A stretch of DNA of 64,000 nt from Coriaria nepalensis (Eukaryota; Streptophyta; Magnoliopsida; Cucurbitales; Coriariaceae): NCBI GenBank assembly GCA_027186245.1, contig CP114483.1, positions 11,180,220 through 11,244,219 of the forward strand. Reading direction: 5' to 3'. The notes below the pieces were generated by a model. The model was given only the letters and a program-made list of their open reading frames with translations. It made no database searches and was not told the DNA's origin. How positions within the stretch are numbered: position 1 is the stretch's first letter; every line of letters starts with the position of its first letter. Made by a program: the position numbers and the translations under genes. This document shows, piece after piece, positions 50,634-63,400 of this stretch.

Positions 50634-53600
50634 TATGTTTGCATTTAGAACACGACTTTCATGCATAACTTGCAAATGATCTATTGAAGAAAACTATGCC
50701 TTTTTTTTAGCCTGAAAGTCGTATTATTGCGTCTCTTTTAGTCATTAAATCATTCAAAATCACTTCGAACGAAATTCGCAGTTTAAACATGACTTTCGTG
50801 CATAACTTGCCGTTGATCGATTCAATGCAACAACGCATTTGTTTAGCCTTAAAATCATGTCATTGAGTCTCTTGTAGTCATGAAATCATTCTAAATTAAT
50901 CCGAACGAATTCTATTTTCGCCCTTCAAACATGATTTTCTAACATAACTTGCAATTAATCTATTGAAGACAACAATGCATTCCTTTAGCCTTAAAAAGCA
51001 TGTCATTCAGTCTTTTCATGTCATTAAATTGTTTGAAAGCACGTCGAACCAATTCTATGTTTGCATTTAAAACACGACTTTCTTGCATAACTTGCAAATG
51101 ATCTATTGAAGAAAACTATGCATTTTTTTAGCCTTAAAGTCGTATTATTGCGTCTCTTTTAGTCATTAAATCATTCAAAATCACTTCGTACGAAATTCGC
51201 AGTTTAAACATGACTTTCGTGCATAACTTGCCGTTGATCGATTCAAGGCAACAACGCATTTGTTTAGCCTTAAAATCATGTCATTGAGTCTCTTGTAGTC
51301 ATGAAATCATTCTAAATTAATCCGAACGAATTCTATTTTCGCCCTTCAAACATGATTTTCTTACATAACTTGCAAATAATCTATTGAAGACATCAATGCA
51401 TTCCTTTGGCCTTAAAAGGCATGTCATTCAGTCTTTTCATGTCTTTAAATTGTTTGAAAGCACGTCGAACCAATTATATGTTTGCGTTTAAAACACGACT
51501 TTCATGCATAACTTGCAAATGATCTATTGAAGAAAACTATGCATTTTTTTAGCCTTAAAGTCGTATTATTACGTCTCTTTTAGTCATTAAATCATTCAAA
51601 ATCACTTCGTACGAAATTCGCAGTTTAAACATGACTTTCGTGCATAACTTTCCGTTGATCGATTCAAGGCAATAACGCATTTGTTTAGCCTTAAAATTAT
51701 GTCATTGAGTCTCTTGTAGTCATGAAATCATTCTAAATTAATTCGAACGAATTCTATTTTCGCCCTTCAAACATGATTTTCTTACATAACTTGTAATTAA
51801 TCTATTGAAGACAACAATGCATTCCTTTAGCCTTAAAAAGCATGTCATTCAGTCTTTTCATGTCATTAAATTGTTTGAAACCACATCGAACCAATTCTAT
51901 GTTTGCATTTAGAACACGACTTTCATGCATAACTTGCAAATGATCTATTGAAGAAAACTATGCCTTTTTTTTAGCCTGAAAGTCGTATTATTGCGTCTCT
52001 TTTAGTCATTAAATCATTCAAAATCACTTCGAACGAAATTCGCAGTTTAAACATGACTTTCGTGCATAACTTGCCGTTGATCGATTCAATGCAACAACGC
52101 ATTTGTTTAGCCTTAAAATCATGTCATTGAGTCTCTTGTAGTCATGAAATCATTCTAAATTAATCCGAAACGAATTCTATTTTCGCCCTTCAAACATGAT
52201 TTTCTTACATAACTTGCAATTAATCTATTGAAGACAACAATGCATTCCTTTAGCCTTAAAAAGCATGTCATTCAGTCTTTTCATGTCATTAAATTGTTTG
52301 AAAGCACGTCGACCCAAATCTATGTTTGCATTTAAAACACGACTTTCATGCATAACTTGCAAATGATCTATTGAAGAAAACTATGCATTGTTTTAGCCTT
52401 AAAGTCGTATTCTTGCGTCTCTTTTAGTCATTAAATCATTCTAAAACACTTCGTACGAAATTCGCAGTTTAAACATGAATTTCGTGCATAACTTGCCGTT
52501 GATCGATTCAAGGCAACAACGCATTTGTTTAGCCTTAAAATCATGTCATTGAGTCTCTTGTAGTCATGAAATCATTCTAAATTAATCCGAACGAATTCTA
52601 TTTTCGCCCTTCAAACATGATTTTCTTACATAACTTGCAAATAATCTATTGAAGACAACAATGCATTCCTTTGGCCTTAAAAGGCATGTCATTCAGTCTT
52701 TTCATGTCTTTAAATTGTTTGAAAGCACGTCGAACCAATTATATGTTTGCGTTTAAAACACGACTTTCATGCATAACTTGCAAATGATCTATTGAAGAAA
52801 ACTATGCATTTTTTTAGCCTTAAAGTCGTATTATTGCGTCTCTTTTAGTCATTAAATCATTCAAAATCACTTCGTACGAAATTCGCAGTTTAAACATGAC
52901 TTTCGTGCATAACTTGCCGTTGATCGATTCAAGGCAACAACGCATTTGTTTAGCCTTAAAATCATGTCATTGAGTCTCTTGTAGTCATGAAATTATTCTA
53001 AATTAATCCGAACGAATTCTATTTTCGCCCTTCAAACATGATTTTCTTACATCACTTGCAATTAATCTATTGAAGACAACAATGCATTCCTTTAGCCTTA
53101 AAAAGCATGTCATTCAGTCTTTTCATGTCATTAAATTGTTTGAAAGCACGTCGACCCAAATCTATGTTTGCATTTAAAACACGACTTTCATGCATAACTT
53201 GCAAATGATCTATTGAAGAAAACTATGCATTGTTTTAGCCTTAAAGTCGTATTCTTGCGTCTCTTTTAGTCATTAAATCATTCTAAATCACTTCGTACGA
53301 AATTCGCAGTTTAAACATGACTTTCGTGCATAACTTGCCGTTGATCGATTCAAGGCAACAACGCATTTGTTTAGCCTTAAAATCATGTCATTGAGTCTCT
53401 TGTAGTCATGAAATCATTCTAAATTAATCCGAACGAATTCTATTTTCGCCCTTCAAACATGATTTTCTTACATAACTTGCAAATAATCTATTGAAGACAA
53501 CAATGCATTCCTTTGGCCTTAAAAGGCATGTCATTCAGTCTTTTCATGTCTTTAAATTGTTTGAAAGCACGTCGAACCAATTATATGTTTGCGTTTAAAA

Positions 53601-55551
53601 CACGACTTTCATGCATAACTTGCAAATGATCTATTGAAGAAAACTATGAATTTTTTAGCCTTAAAGTCGTATTATTGCGTCTCTTTTAGTCATTAAATCA
53701 TTCAAAATCACTTCGTACGAAATTCGCAGTTTAAACATGACTTTCGTGCATAACTTGCCGTTGATCGATTCAAGGCAACAACGCATTTGTTTAGCCTTAA
53801 AATCATGTCATTGAGTCTCTTGTAGTCATGAAATCATTCTAAATTAATTCGAACGAATTCTATTTTCGCCCTTCAAACATGATTTTCTTACATAACTTGC
53901 AATTAATCTATTGAAGACAACAATGCATTCCTTTAGCCTTAAAAAGCATGTCATTCAGTCTTTTCATGTCATTAAATTGTTTGAAAGCACGTCGAACCAA
54001 ATTTATGTTTCCATTTAAAACAGGACTTTCATGCATAACTTGCAAATGATCTATTGAAGAAAACTATGCATTTTTTTAGCCTTAAAGTCGTATTATTACG
54101 TCTCTTTTAGTCATTAAATCATTCAAAATCACTTCGTACGAAATTCGCAGTTTAAACATGACTTTCGTGCATAACTTTCCGTTGATCGATTCAAGGCAAT
54201 AACGCATTTGTTTAGCCTTAAAATTATGTCATTGAGTCTCTTGTAGTCATGAAATCATTCTAAATTAATTCGAACGAATTCTATTTTCGCCCTTCAAACA
54301 TGATTTTCTTACATAACTTGTAATTAATCTATTGAAGACAACAATGCATTCCTTTAGCCTTAAAAAGCATGTCATTCAGTCTTTTCATGTCATTAAATTG
54401 TTTGAAACCACATCGAACCAATTCTATGTTTGCATTTAGAACACGACTTTCATGCATAACTTGCAAATGATCTATTGAAGAAAACTATGCCTTTTTTTTA
54501 GCCTGAAAGTCGTATTATTGCGTCTCTTTTAGTCATTAAATCATTCAAAATCACTTCGAACGAAATTCGCAGTTTAAACATGACTTTCGTGCATAACTTG
54601 CCGTTGATCGATTCAATGCAACAACGCATTTGTTTAGCCTTAAAATCATGTCATTGAGTCTCTTGTAGTCATGAAATCATTCTAAATTAATCCGAACGAA
54701 TTCTATTTTCGCCCTTCAAACATGATTTTCTTACATAACTTGCAATTAATCTATTGAAGACAACAATGCATTCCTTTAGCCTTAAAAAGCATGTCATTCA
54801 GTCTTTTCATGTCATTAAATTGTTTGAAAGCACGTCGAACCAAATCTATGTTTGCATTTAAAACACGACTTTCATGCATAACTTGCAAATGATCTATTGA
54901 AGAAAACTATGCATTGTTTTAGCCTTAAAGTCGTATTCTTGCGTCTCTTTTAGTCATTAAATCATTCTAAATCACTTCGTACGAAATTCGCAGTTTAAAC
55001 ATGACTTTCGTGCATAACTTGCCGTTGATCGATTCAAGGCAACAACGCATTTGTTTAGCCTTAAAATCATGTCATTGAGTCTCTTGTAGTCATGAAATCA
55101 TTCTAAATTAATCCGAACGAATTCTATTTTCGCCCTTCAAACATGATTTTCTTACATAACTTGCAAATAATCTATTGAAGACAACAATGCATTCCTTTGG
55201 CCTTAAAAGGCATGTCATTCAGTCTTTTCATGTCTTTAAATTGTTTGAAAGCACGTCGAACCAATTATATGTTTGCGTTTAAAACACGACTTTCATGCAT
55301 AACTTGCAAATGATCTATTGAAGAAAACTATGCATTTTTTTAGCCTTAAAGTCGTATTATTGCGTCTCTTTTAGTCATTAAATCATTCAAAATCACTTCG
55401 TACGAAATTCGCAGTTTAAACATGACTTTCGTGCATAACTTGCCGTTGATCGATTCAAGGCAACAACGCATTTGTTTAGCCTTAAAATCATGTCATTGAG
55501 TCTCTTGTAGTCATGAAATTATTCTAAATTAATCCGAACGAATTCTATTTT
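50634..55551. repeat. Right copy, clean counterpart of the indel-rich segment
   Basis: Regular trimers without indel noise, matching 40570-45452 in variant order: ATGCCTTTTTTTTAGCCTG in A, AACATGAATTTCGTGC near 52475, TGTTTTAGCC A forms, TTTGGCC C forms and CGAACCAATTATATG. Useful as the reference for judging errors in the other copy. Confidence 0.85.
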
Positions 55552-58500
55552 CGCCCTTCAAACATGATTTTCTTACATAACTTGCAATTAATCTATTGAA
55601 GACAACAATGCATTCCTTTAGCCTTAAAAAGCATGTCATTCAGTCTTTTCATGTCATTAAATTGTTTGAAAGCACGTCGACCCAAATCTATGTTTGCATT
55701 TAAAACACGACTTTCATGCATAACTTGCAAATGATCTATTGAAGAAAACTATGCATTGTTTTAGCCTTAAAGTCGTATTCTTGCGTCTCTTTTAGTCATT
55801 AAATCATTCTAAATCACTTCGTACGAAATTCGCAGTTTAAACATGACTTTCGTGCATAACTTGCCGTTGATCGATTCAAGGCAACAACGCATTTGTTTAG
55901 CCTTAAAATCATGTCATTGAGTCTCTTGTAGTCATGAAATCATTCTAAATTAATCCGAACGAATTCTATTTTCGCCCTTCAAACATGATTTTCTTACATA
56001 ACTTTCAAATAATCTATTGAAGACAACAATGCATTCCTTTGGCCTTAAAAGGCATGTCATTCAGTCTTTTCATGTCTTTAAATTGTTTGAAAGCACGTCG
56101 AACCAATTATATGTTTGCGTTTAAAACACGACTTTCATGCATAACTTGCAAATGATCTATTGAAGAAAACTATGAATTTTTTAGCCTTAAAGTCGTATTA
56201 TTGCGTCTCTTTTAGTCATTAAATCATTCAAAATCACTTCGTACGAAATTCGCAGTTTAAACATGACTTTCGTGCATAACTTGCCGTTGATCGATTCAAG
56301 GCAACAACGCACTTGTTTAGCCTTAAAATCATGTCATTGAGTCTCTTGTAGTCATGAAATCATTCTAAATTAATTCGAACGAATTCTATTTTCGCCCTTC
56401 AAACATGATTTTCTTACATAACTTGCAATTAATCTATTGAAGACAACAATGCATTCCTTTAGCCTTAAAAAGCATGTCATTCAGTCTTTTCATGTCATTA
56501 AATTGTTTGAAAGCACGTCGAACCAAATCTATGTTTCCATTTAAAACAGGACTTTCATGCATAACTTGCAAATGATCTATTGAAGAAAACTATGCATTTT
56601 TTTAGCCTTAAAGTCGTATTATTACGTCTCTTTTAGTCATTAAATCATTCAAAATCACTTCGTACGAAATTCGCAGTTTAAACATGACTTTCGTGCATAA
56701 CTTTCCGTTGATCGATTCAAGGCAATAACGCATTTGTTTAGCCTTAAAATTATGTCATTGAGTCGCTTGTAGTCATGAAATCATTCTAAATTAATTCGAA
56801 CGAATTCTATTTTCGCCCTTGAAACATGACTTTCTTACATAACTTGCAACTAATCTTCAACAATGCGTTCCTTTAGCCTTAAAAGGCATGTCATTCAGTC
56901 TTTTCATGTCTTTAAATTGCTTAAAAGCACGTCGAACCAATTCTATGTTTGCATTTAAAACACGACTTTCATGCATAACTTGCAAATCATCTGTTGAAGA
57001 AAACTATGCATTTTATAGCCTTAAAGTCGTATTATTGCGTCTCTTTTGGTCATTAAATCATTCAAAATCACTTGGAACGAAATTCGCAGTTTAAACATGA
57101 CTTTCGTGCATAACTTTCCGTTGATCGATTCAAGGCAACAACGCATTTGTTTAGCCTTAAAATCATGTCATTGAGTCTCTTGTAGTCATGAAATCATTCT
57201 AAATTAATTCGAACGAATTCTATTTTCGCCCTTCAAACATGATTTTCTTACATAACTTGCAATTAATCTATTGAAGACAACAATGCATTCCTTTAGCCTT
57301 AAAAAGCATGTCATTCAGTCTTTTCATGTCATTAAATTGTTTGAAAGCACATCGAACCAATTCTATGTTTGTATTTAAAACACGAATCTCATGCATAACT
57401 TGCAAATGATCTATTGAAGAAAACTATGCATTTTTTTAGCCTTAAATTCGTTTTAAGGCGTCTCTTTTAGGCATTAAATCATTCAAAATCACTTCGAACG
57501 AAATTCGCAGTTTGAACATGACTTTCATGCATAACTTGCCGTTGATCGATTCAAGGCAACAACGCATTTGTTTAGCCTTAAAATCATGTCATTGAGTCTC
57601 TTGTAGTCATGAAATCATTCTAAATTAATCCGAACGAATTCTATTTTCGCCCTTCAAACATGATTTTCTTACATAACTTGCAATTAATCTATTGAGGACA
57701 ACAATGCATTCCTTTAGCCTTAAAAAGCATGTCATTCAGTCTTTTCATGTCATTAAATTGTTTGAAAGCACGTCGAACCAAATCTATGTTTGCATTTAAA
57801 ACACGACTTTCATGCATAACTTGCAAATGATCTATTGAAGAAAACTATTCATTTTTTTAGCCATAAAGTCGTATTATTGCATCTCTTTTAGTCATTAAAT
57901 CATTCAAAATCACTTCGAACGAAATTCGCAGTTTGAACATGACTTTCATGCATAACTTGCCGTTGATCGATTCAAGGCAACAACGCATTTGTTTAGCCTT
58001 AAAATCATGTCATTGAGTCTCTTGTAGTCATGAAATCATTCTAAATTAATCCGAACGAATTCTATTTTCGCCCTTCAAACATGATTTTCTTACATAACTT
58101 GCAATTAATCTATTGAGGACAACAATGCATTCCTTTAGCCTTAAAAAGCATGTCATTCAGTCTTTTCATGTCATTAAATTGTTTGAAAGCACGTCGAACC
58201 AAATCTATGTTTGCATTTAAAACACGACTTTCATGCATAACTTGCAAATGATCTATTGAAGAAAACTATTCATTTTTTTAGCCATAAAGTCGTATTATTG
58301 CGTCTCTTTTAGTCATTAAATCATTCAAAATCACTCCGTACGAAATTCGCAGTTTAAACATGACTTTCGTGCATAACTTGCCGTTGATCGATTCAAAGCA
58401 ACAACGCATTTGTTTAGCCTTAAAATCATGTCATTGAGTCTCTTGTAGTCATGAAATCATTCTAGATTAATACGAACGAATTCTATTTTCGCGATTCAAA

Positions 58501-58785
58501 CATGATTTTCTTACATAACTTGCAAATAATCTATTGAAGACAACAATGCATTCCTTTAGCCTTAAAAGGCATGTCATTCAGTCATTTCATGTCTTTAAAT
58601 TGTTTGAAAGCACGTCGAACCAATTATATGTTTGCATTTAAAACACGACTTTCAGGCATAACTTGCAAATGATCTATTGAAGAAAACTATGCATTTTTTT
58701 AGCCTTAAAGTCGTATTATTGCGTCTCTTTTTGTCATTAAATCATTCAAAATCACTTCGAACGAAATTCGCAGTTTAAACATGAC
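55552..58785. repeat. Right copy, clean part of the 10.1-kb duplication
   Basis: Counterpart of 45453-48686 at 10,099 bp. It contains the same 7-base loss (at 56850) and all other rare variants listed there. After 58785 the sequence changes to the TTTTGGCTCCTC form of B, which the left copy lacks. Confidence 0.88.
56850..56864. repeat. 7-base loss at a B/C junction, right copy
   Basis: Same altered junction as at 46751. It is a private marker of the 10.1-kb duplication. Confidence 0.85.
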
Positions 58786-60440
58786 GTTCGTGCATAACTT
58801 GCCGTTGATCGATTCAAGGCAACAACGCATTTGTTTAGCCTTAAAATCATGTCATTGAGTCTCTTGTAGTCATGAAATCATTCTAAATTAATCCGAATGA
58901 ATTCTATTTTGGCTCCTCAAACATGATTTTCTTACATAACTTGCAATTAATCTATTGAAGACAAAAATGCATTCCCTTAGCCTTAAAAAGCATGTCATTC
59001 AGTATTTTCATGTCATTAAATTGTTTGAAAGCACATCGAACCAATTCTATGTTTGCATCTAAAACACGACTTTCATGCATAACTTGCAAATGATCTATTG
59101 AAGAAAACTATGCATTTTTTTAGCCTTAAAGTCGTATTATTGCGTCTCTTTTAGTCATTAAATCATTCAAAATCACTTCGTACGAAATTCGCAGTTTAAA
59201 CATGACTTTCGTGCATAACTTGCCGTTGATCGGTTCAAGGCAACAACGCATTTGTTTAGCCTTAAAATCATGTCATTGAGTCTCTTGTAGTCATGAAATC
59301 ATTCTAAATTAATCCGAACGAATTCTATTTTCGCCCTACAAACATGATTTTCTTACATAACTTGCAATTAATCTATTGAAGACAACAATGCATTCCTTTA
59401 GCCTTAAAAAGCATGTCATTCAGTCTTTTCATGTCATTAAATTGTTTGAAAGCACGTCGACCCAAATCTATTTTTGCATTTAAAACACGACTTTCATGCA
59501 TAACTTGCAAATGATCTATTGAAGAAAACTATGCATTTTTTTAGCCTTAAAGTCGTATTATTGCGTCTCTTTTAGTCATTAAATCATTCAAAATCACTCC
59601 GTACGAAATTCGCAGTTTAAACATGACTTTCGTGCATAACTTGCCGTTGATCGATTCAAAGCAACAACGCATTTGTTTAGCCTTAAAATCATGTCATTGA
59701 GTCTCTTGTAGTCATGAAATCATTCTAAATTAATACGAACGAATTCTATTTTCGCGATTCAAACATGATTTTCTTACATAACTTGCAAATAATCTATTGA
59801 AGACAACAATGCATTCCTTTAGCCTTAAAAGGCATGTCATTCAGTCATTTCATGTCTTTAAATTGTTTGAAAGCACGTCGAACCAATTATATGTTTGCAT
59901 TTAAAACACGACTTTCAGGCATAACTTGCAAATGATCTATTGAAGAAAACTATGCATTTTTTTAGCCTTAAAGTCGTATTATTGCGTCTCTTTTGGTCAT
60001 TAAATCATTCAAAATCACTTCGAACGAAATTCGCAGTTTAAACATGACGTTCGTGCATAACTTGCCGTTGATCGATTCAAGGCAACAACGCATTTGTTTA
60101 GCCTTAAAATCATGTCATTGAGTCTCTTGTAGTCATGAAATCATTCTAAATTAATCCGAATGAATTCTATTTTGGCTCCTCAAACATGATTTTCTTACAT
60201 AACTTGCAATTAATCTATTGAAGACAAAAATGCATTCCCTTAGCCTTAAAAAGCATGTCATTCAGTATTTTCATGTCATTAAATTGTTTGAAAGCACATC
60301 GAACCAATTCTATGTTTGCATCTAAAACACGACGTTCATGCATAACTTGCAAATGATCTATTGAAGAAAACTATGCATTTTTTTAGCCTTAAAGTCGTAT
60401 TATTGCGTCTCTTTTAGTCATTAAATCATTCAAAATCACT
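58300..60440. repeat. Three-trimer tandem duplication, 1263-bp period
   Basis: TTTTGGCTCCTC in B is at 58911 and 60174. Linked markers GATTCAAAGCAAC, TTAATACGAACG, TCAGTCATTTC, TTTCAGGCATAAC, ATGACGTTCG and GCATCTAAAACACG repeat at the same 1263-bp offset. Small differences, such as TCTAGATTAATACG against TCTAAATTAATACG, separate the copies. The edges are approximate. Confidence 0.8.
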
Positions 60441-63400
60441 TCGTACGAAATTCGCAGTTTAAACATGACTTTCGTGCATAACTTGCCGTTGATCGATTCA
60501 AGGCTACAACGCATTTGATTAGCCTTAAAATCATGTCATTGAGTCTCTTGTAGTCATGAAATCATTCTAAATTAATCCGAAGGAATTCTATTCTCGCCCT
60601 ACAAACATGATTTTCTTACATAATTTGCAATTAATCTATTGAAGACAACAATTCATTCCTTTAGCCTTAAAAAGCATGTCATTCAGTCTTTTCATGTCAT
60701 TAAATTGTTTGAAAGCACGTCGAACCAAATCTATGTTTGCATTTAAAACACGACTTTCATGCATAACTTGCAAATGTTCTATTGAAGAAAACTATGCATT
60801 TTTTTAGCCTTAAAGTCGTATTATTGCGTCTCTTTTAGTCATTAAATCATTCAAAATCACTTCGTACGAAATTCGCAGTTTAAACCTGACTTTCGTGCAT
60901 AACTTGCCATTGATCGATTCAAGGCAACAACGCATATGTTTAGCCTTAAAATCATGTCATTGAGTCTCTTGTAGTCATGAAATCATTCTAAATTAATCCG
61001 AACGAATTCTATTTTCGCCCTTCAAACATGATTTTCTTACATAACTTGCAATTAATCTATTGAGGACAGCAATGCATTCCTTTAGCCTTAAAAAGCATGT
61101 CATTCAGTCGTTTCATGTCATTAAATTGTTTGAAAGCACGTCGAACCAAATCTATGTTTGCATTGAAAACACGACTTTCATGCATAACTTGCAAATGATC
61201 TATTGAAGAAAAGCATGCATTTTTTTAGCCTTAAAGTCGTATTATTGCGTCTCTTTTAGTCATTAAATCATTCAAAATCACTTCGTACGAAATTCGCAGT
61301 TTAAACATGACTTTCGTGCATAACTTGCCGTTGATCGATTCAAGGCAACAACGCATTTGTTTAGCCTTAAAATCATGTCATTGAGTCTCTTGTAGTCATG
61401 AAATCATTCTAAATTAATTCGAACGAATTCTATTTTCGCCCTTCAAACATGATTTTCTTACATAACTTGCAATTAATCTATTGAAGACAACAATGCATTC
61501 CTTTAGCCTTAAAAAGCATGTCATTCAGTCTTTTCATGTCATTAAATTGTTTGAAAGCACATCGAACCAATTCTATGTTTGCATTTAAAACACGACTTTC
61601 ATGCATAACTTGCAAATGATCTATTGAAGAAAACTATGCATTTTTTTAGCCTTAAAGTCGTATTATTGCGTCTCTTTTGGTCATTAAATCATTCAAAATC
61701 ACTTCGTACGAAATTCGCAGTTTAAACATGACTTTCGTGCATAACTTGCCGTTGATCGATTCAAGGCAAGAATGCATTTGTTTAGCCTTAAAATCATGTC
61801 ATTGAGTCTCTTGTAGTCATGAAATCATTCTAATGAATTCTATTTTGGCTCCTCAAACATGATTTTCTTACATAACTTGCAATTAATCTATTGAAGACAA
61901 AAATGCATTCCCTTAGCCTTAACAAGCATGTCATTCAGTATTTTCATGTCATTAAATTGTTTGAAAGCACATCGAACCAATTCTATGTTTGCATCTAAAA
62001 CACGACTTTCATGCATAACTTGCAAATGATCTATTGAAGAAAACTATGCATTTTTTTAGCCTTAAAGTCGTATTATTGCGTCTCTTTTAGTCATTAAATC
62101 ATTCAAAATCACTTCGTACGAAATTCGCAGTTTAAACATGACTTTCGTTCATAACTTGCCGTTGATCGATTCAAGGCAATAACGCATTTGTTTAGCCTTA
62201 AAATTATGTCATTGAGTCTCTTGTAGTCATGAAATCATTCTAAATTAATCCGAACGAATTCTATTTTCGCTCTTCAAACATGATTTTCTTACATAACTTG
62301 TAATTAATCTATTGAAGACAAAAATGCATTCCCTTAGCCGTAAAAAGCATGTCATTCAGTATTTTCATGTCATTAAATTGCTTGAAAGCACATCGAACCA
62401 ATTCTATGTTTGCATCTAAAACACGACTTTCATGCATAACTTGCAAATGATCTATTGAAGAAAACTATGTATTTTTTTAGCCTTAAAGTCGTATTATTGC
62501 GTCTCTTTTAGTCATTCAATCATTCAAAATCACTTCGAACGAAATTCGCAGTTTAAACATGACTTTCGTGCATAACTTGCCGTTGATCGATTCAAGGCAA
62601 CAACGCATTTGTTTAGCCTTAAAATCATGTCATTGAGTCTCTTGTAGTCATGAAATCATTCTAAATTAATCCGAACGAATTCTATTTTCGCCCTTCAAAC
62701 ATGATTTTCTTACATAACTTGCAATTAATCTATTGAAGACAACAATGCATTCCTTTAGCCTTAAAAAGCATGTCTTTCAGTCTTTTCATGTCATTAAATT
62801 GTTTGGAAGCACGTCGAACCAAATCTATGTTTGCATTTAAAACACGACTTTCATGCATAACTTGCAAATGATCTATTGAAGTAAACTATGCATTTTTTTA
62901 GCCTTAAAGTCGTATTATTGCGTCTCTTTTGGTCATTAAATCATTCAAAATCACTTCGAACGAAATTCGCAGTTTAAACATGACTTTCGTGCATAACTTG
63001 CCGTTGATCGATTCAAGGAAACAACGCATTTGTTTGGCCTTAAAATCATGTCATTGAGTCTCTTGTAGTCATGAAATCATTCTAAATTAATCCGAACGAA
63101 TTCTATTTTCGCTCTACAAACATGATTTTCTTACATAACTTGCAATTAATCTATTGAAGACAAAAATGCATTCCTTTAGCCTTAAAAAGCATGTCATTCA
63201 GTCTTTTCATGTCATTAAATTGTTTGAAAGCACGTCGAACCAATTCTATGTTTGCATTTAAAACACGATCTTCATGCATAACTTGCAAATGATCTATTGA
63301 AGAAAACTATGCATTTTTTTAGCCTTAAAGTCGTATTATTGCGTCTCTTTTAGTCATTAAATCATTCAAAATCAGTTCGTACGAAATTCGCAGTTTAAAC

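Noticed and set aside
46789..57094. Identical 68-codon forward ORFs at 46789 and 56888
   Set aside because: They open through the 10,099-bp duplication of a trimer with unusual changes. Identity reflects the duplication, not selection on a protein.
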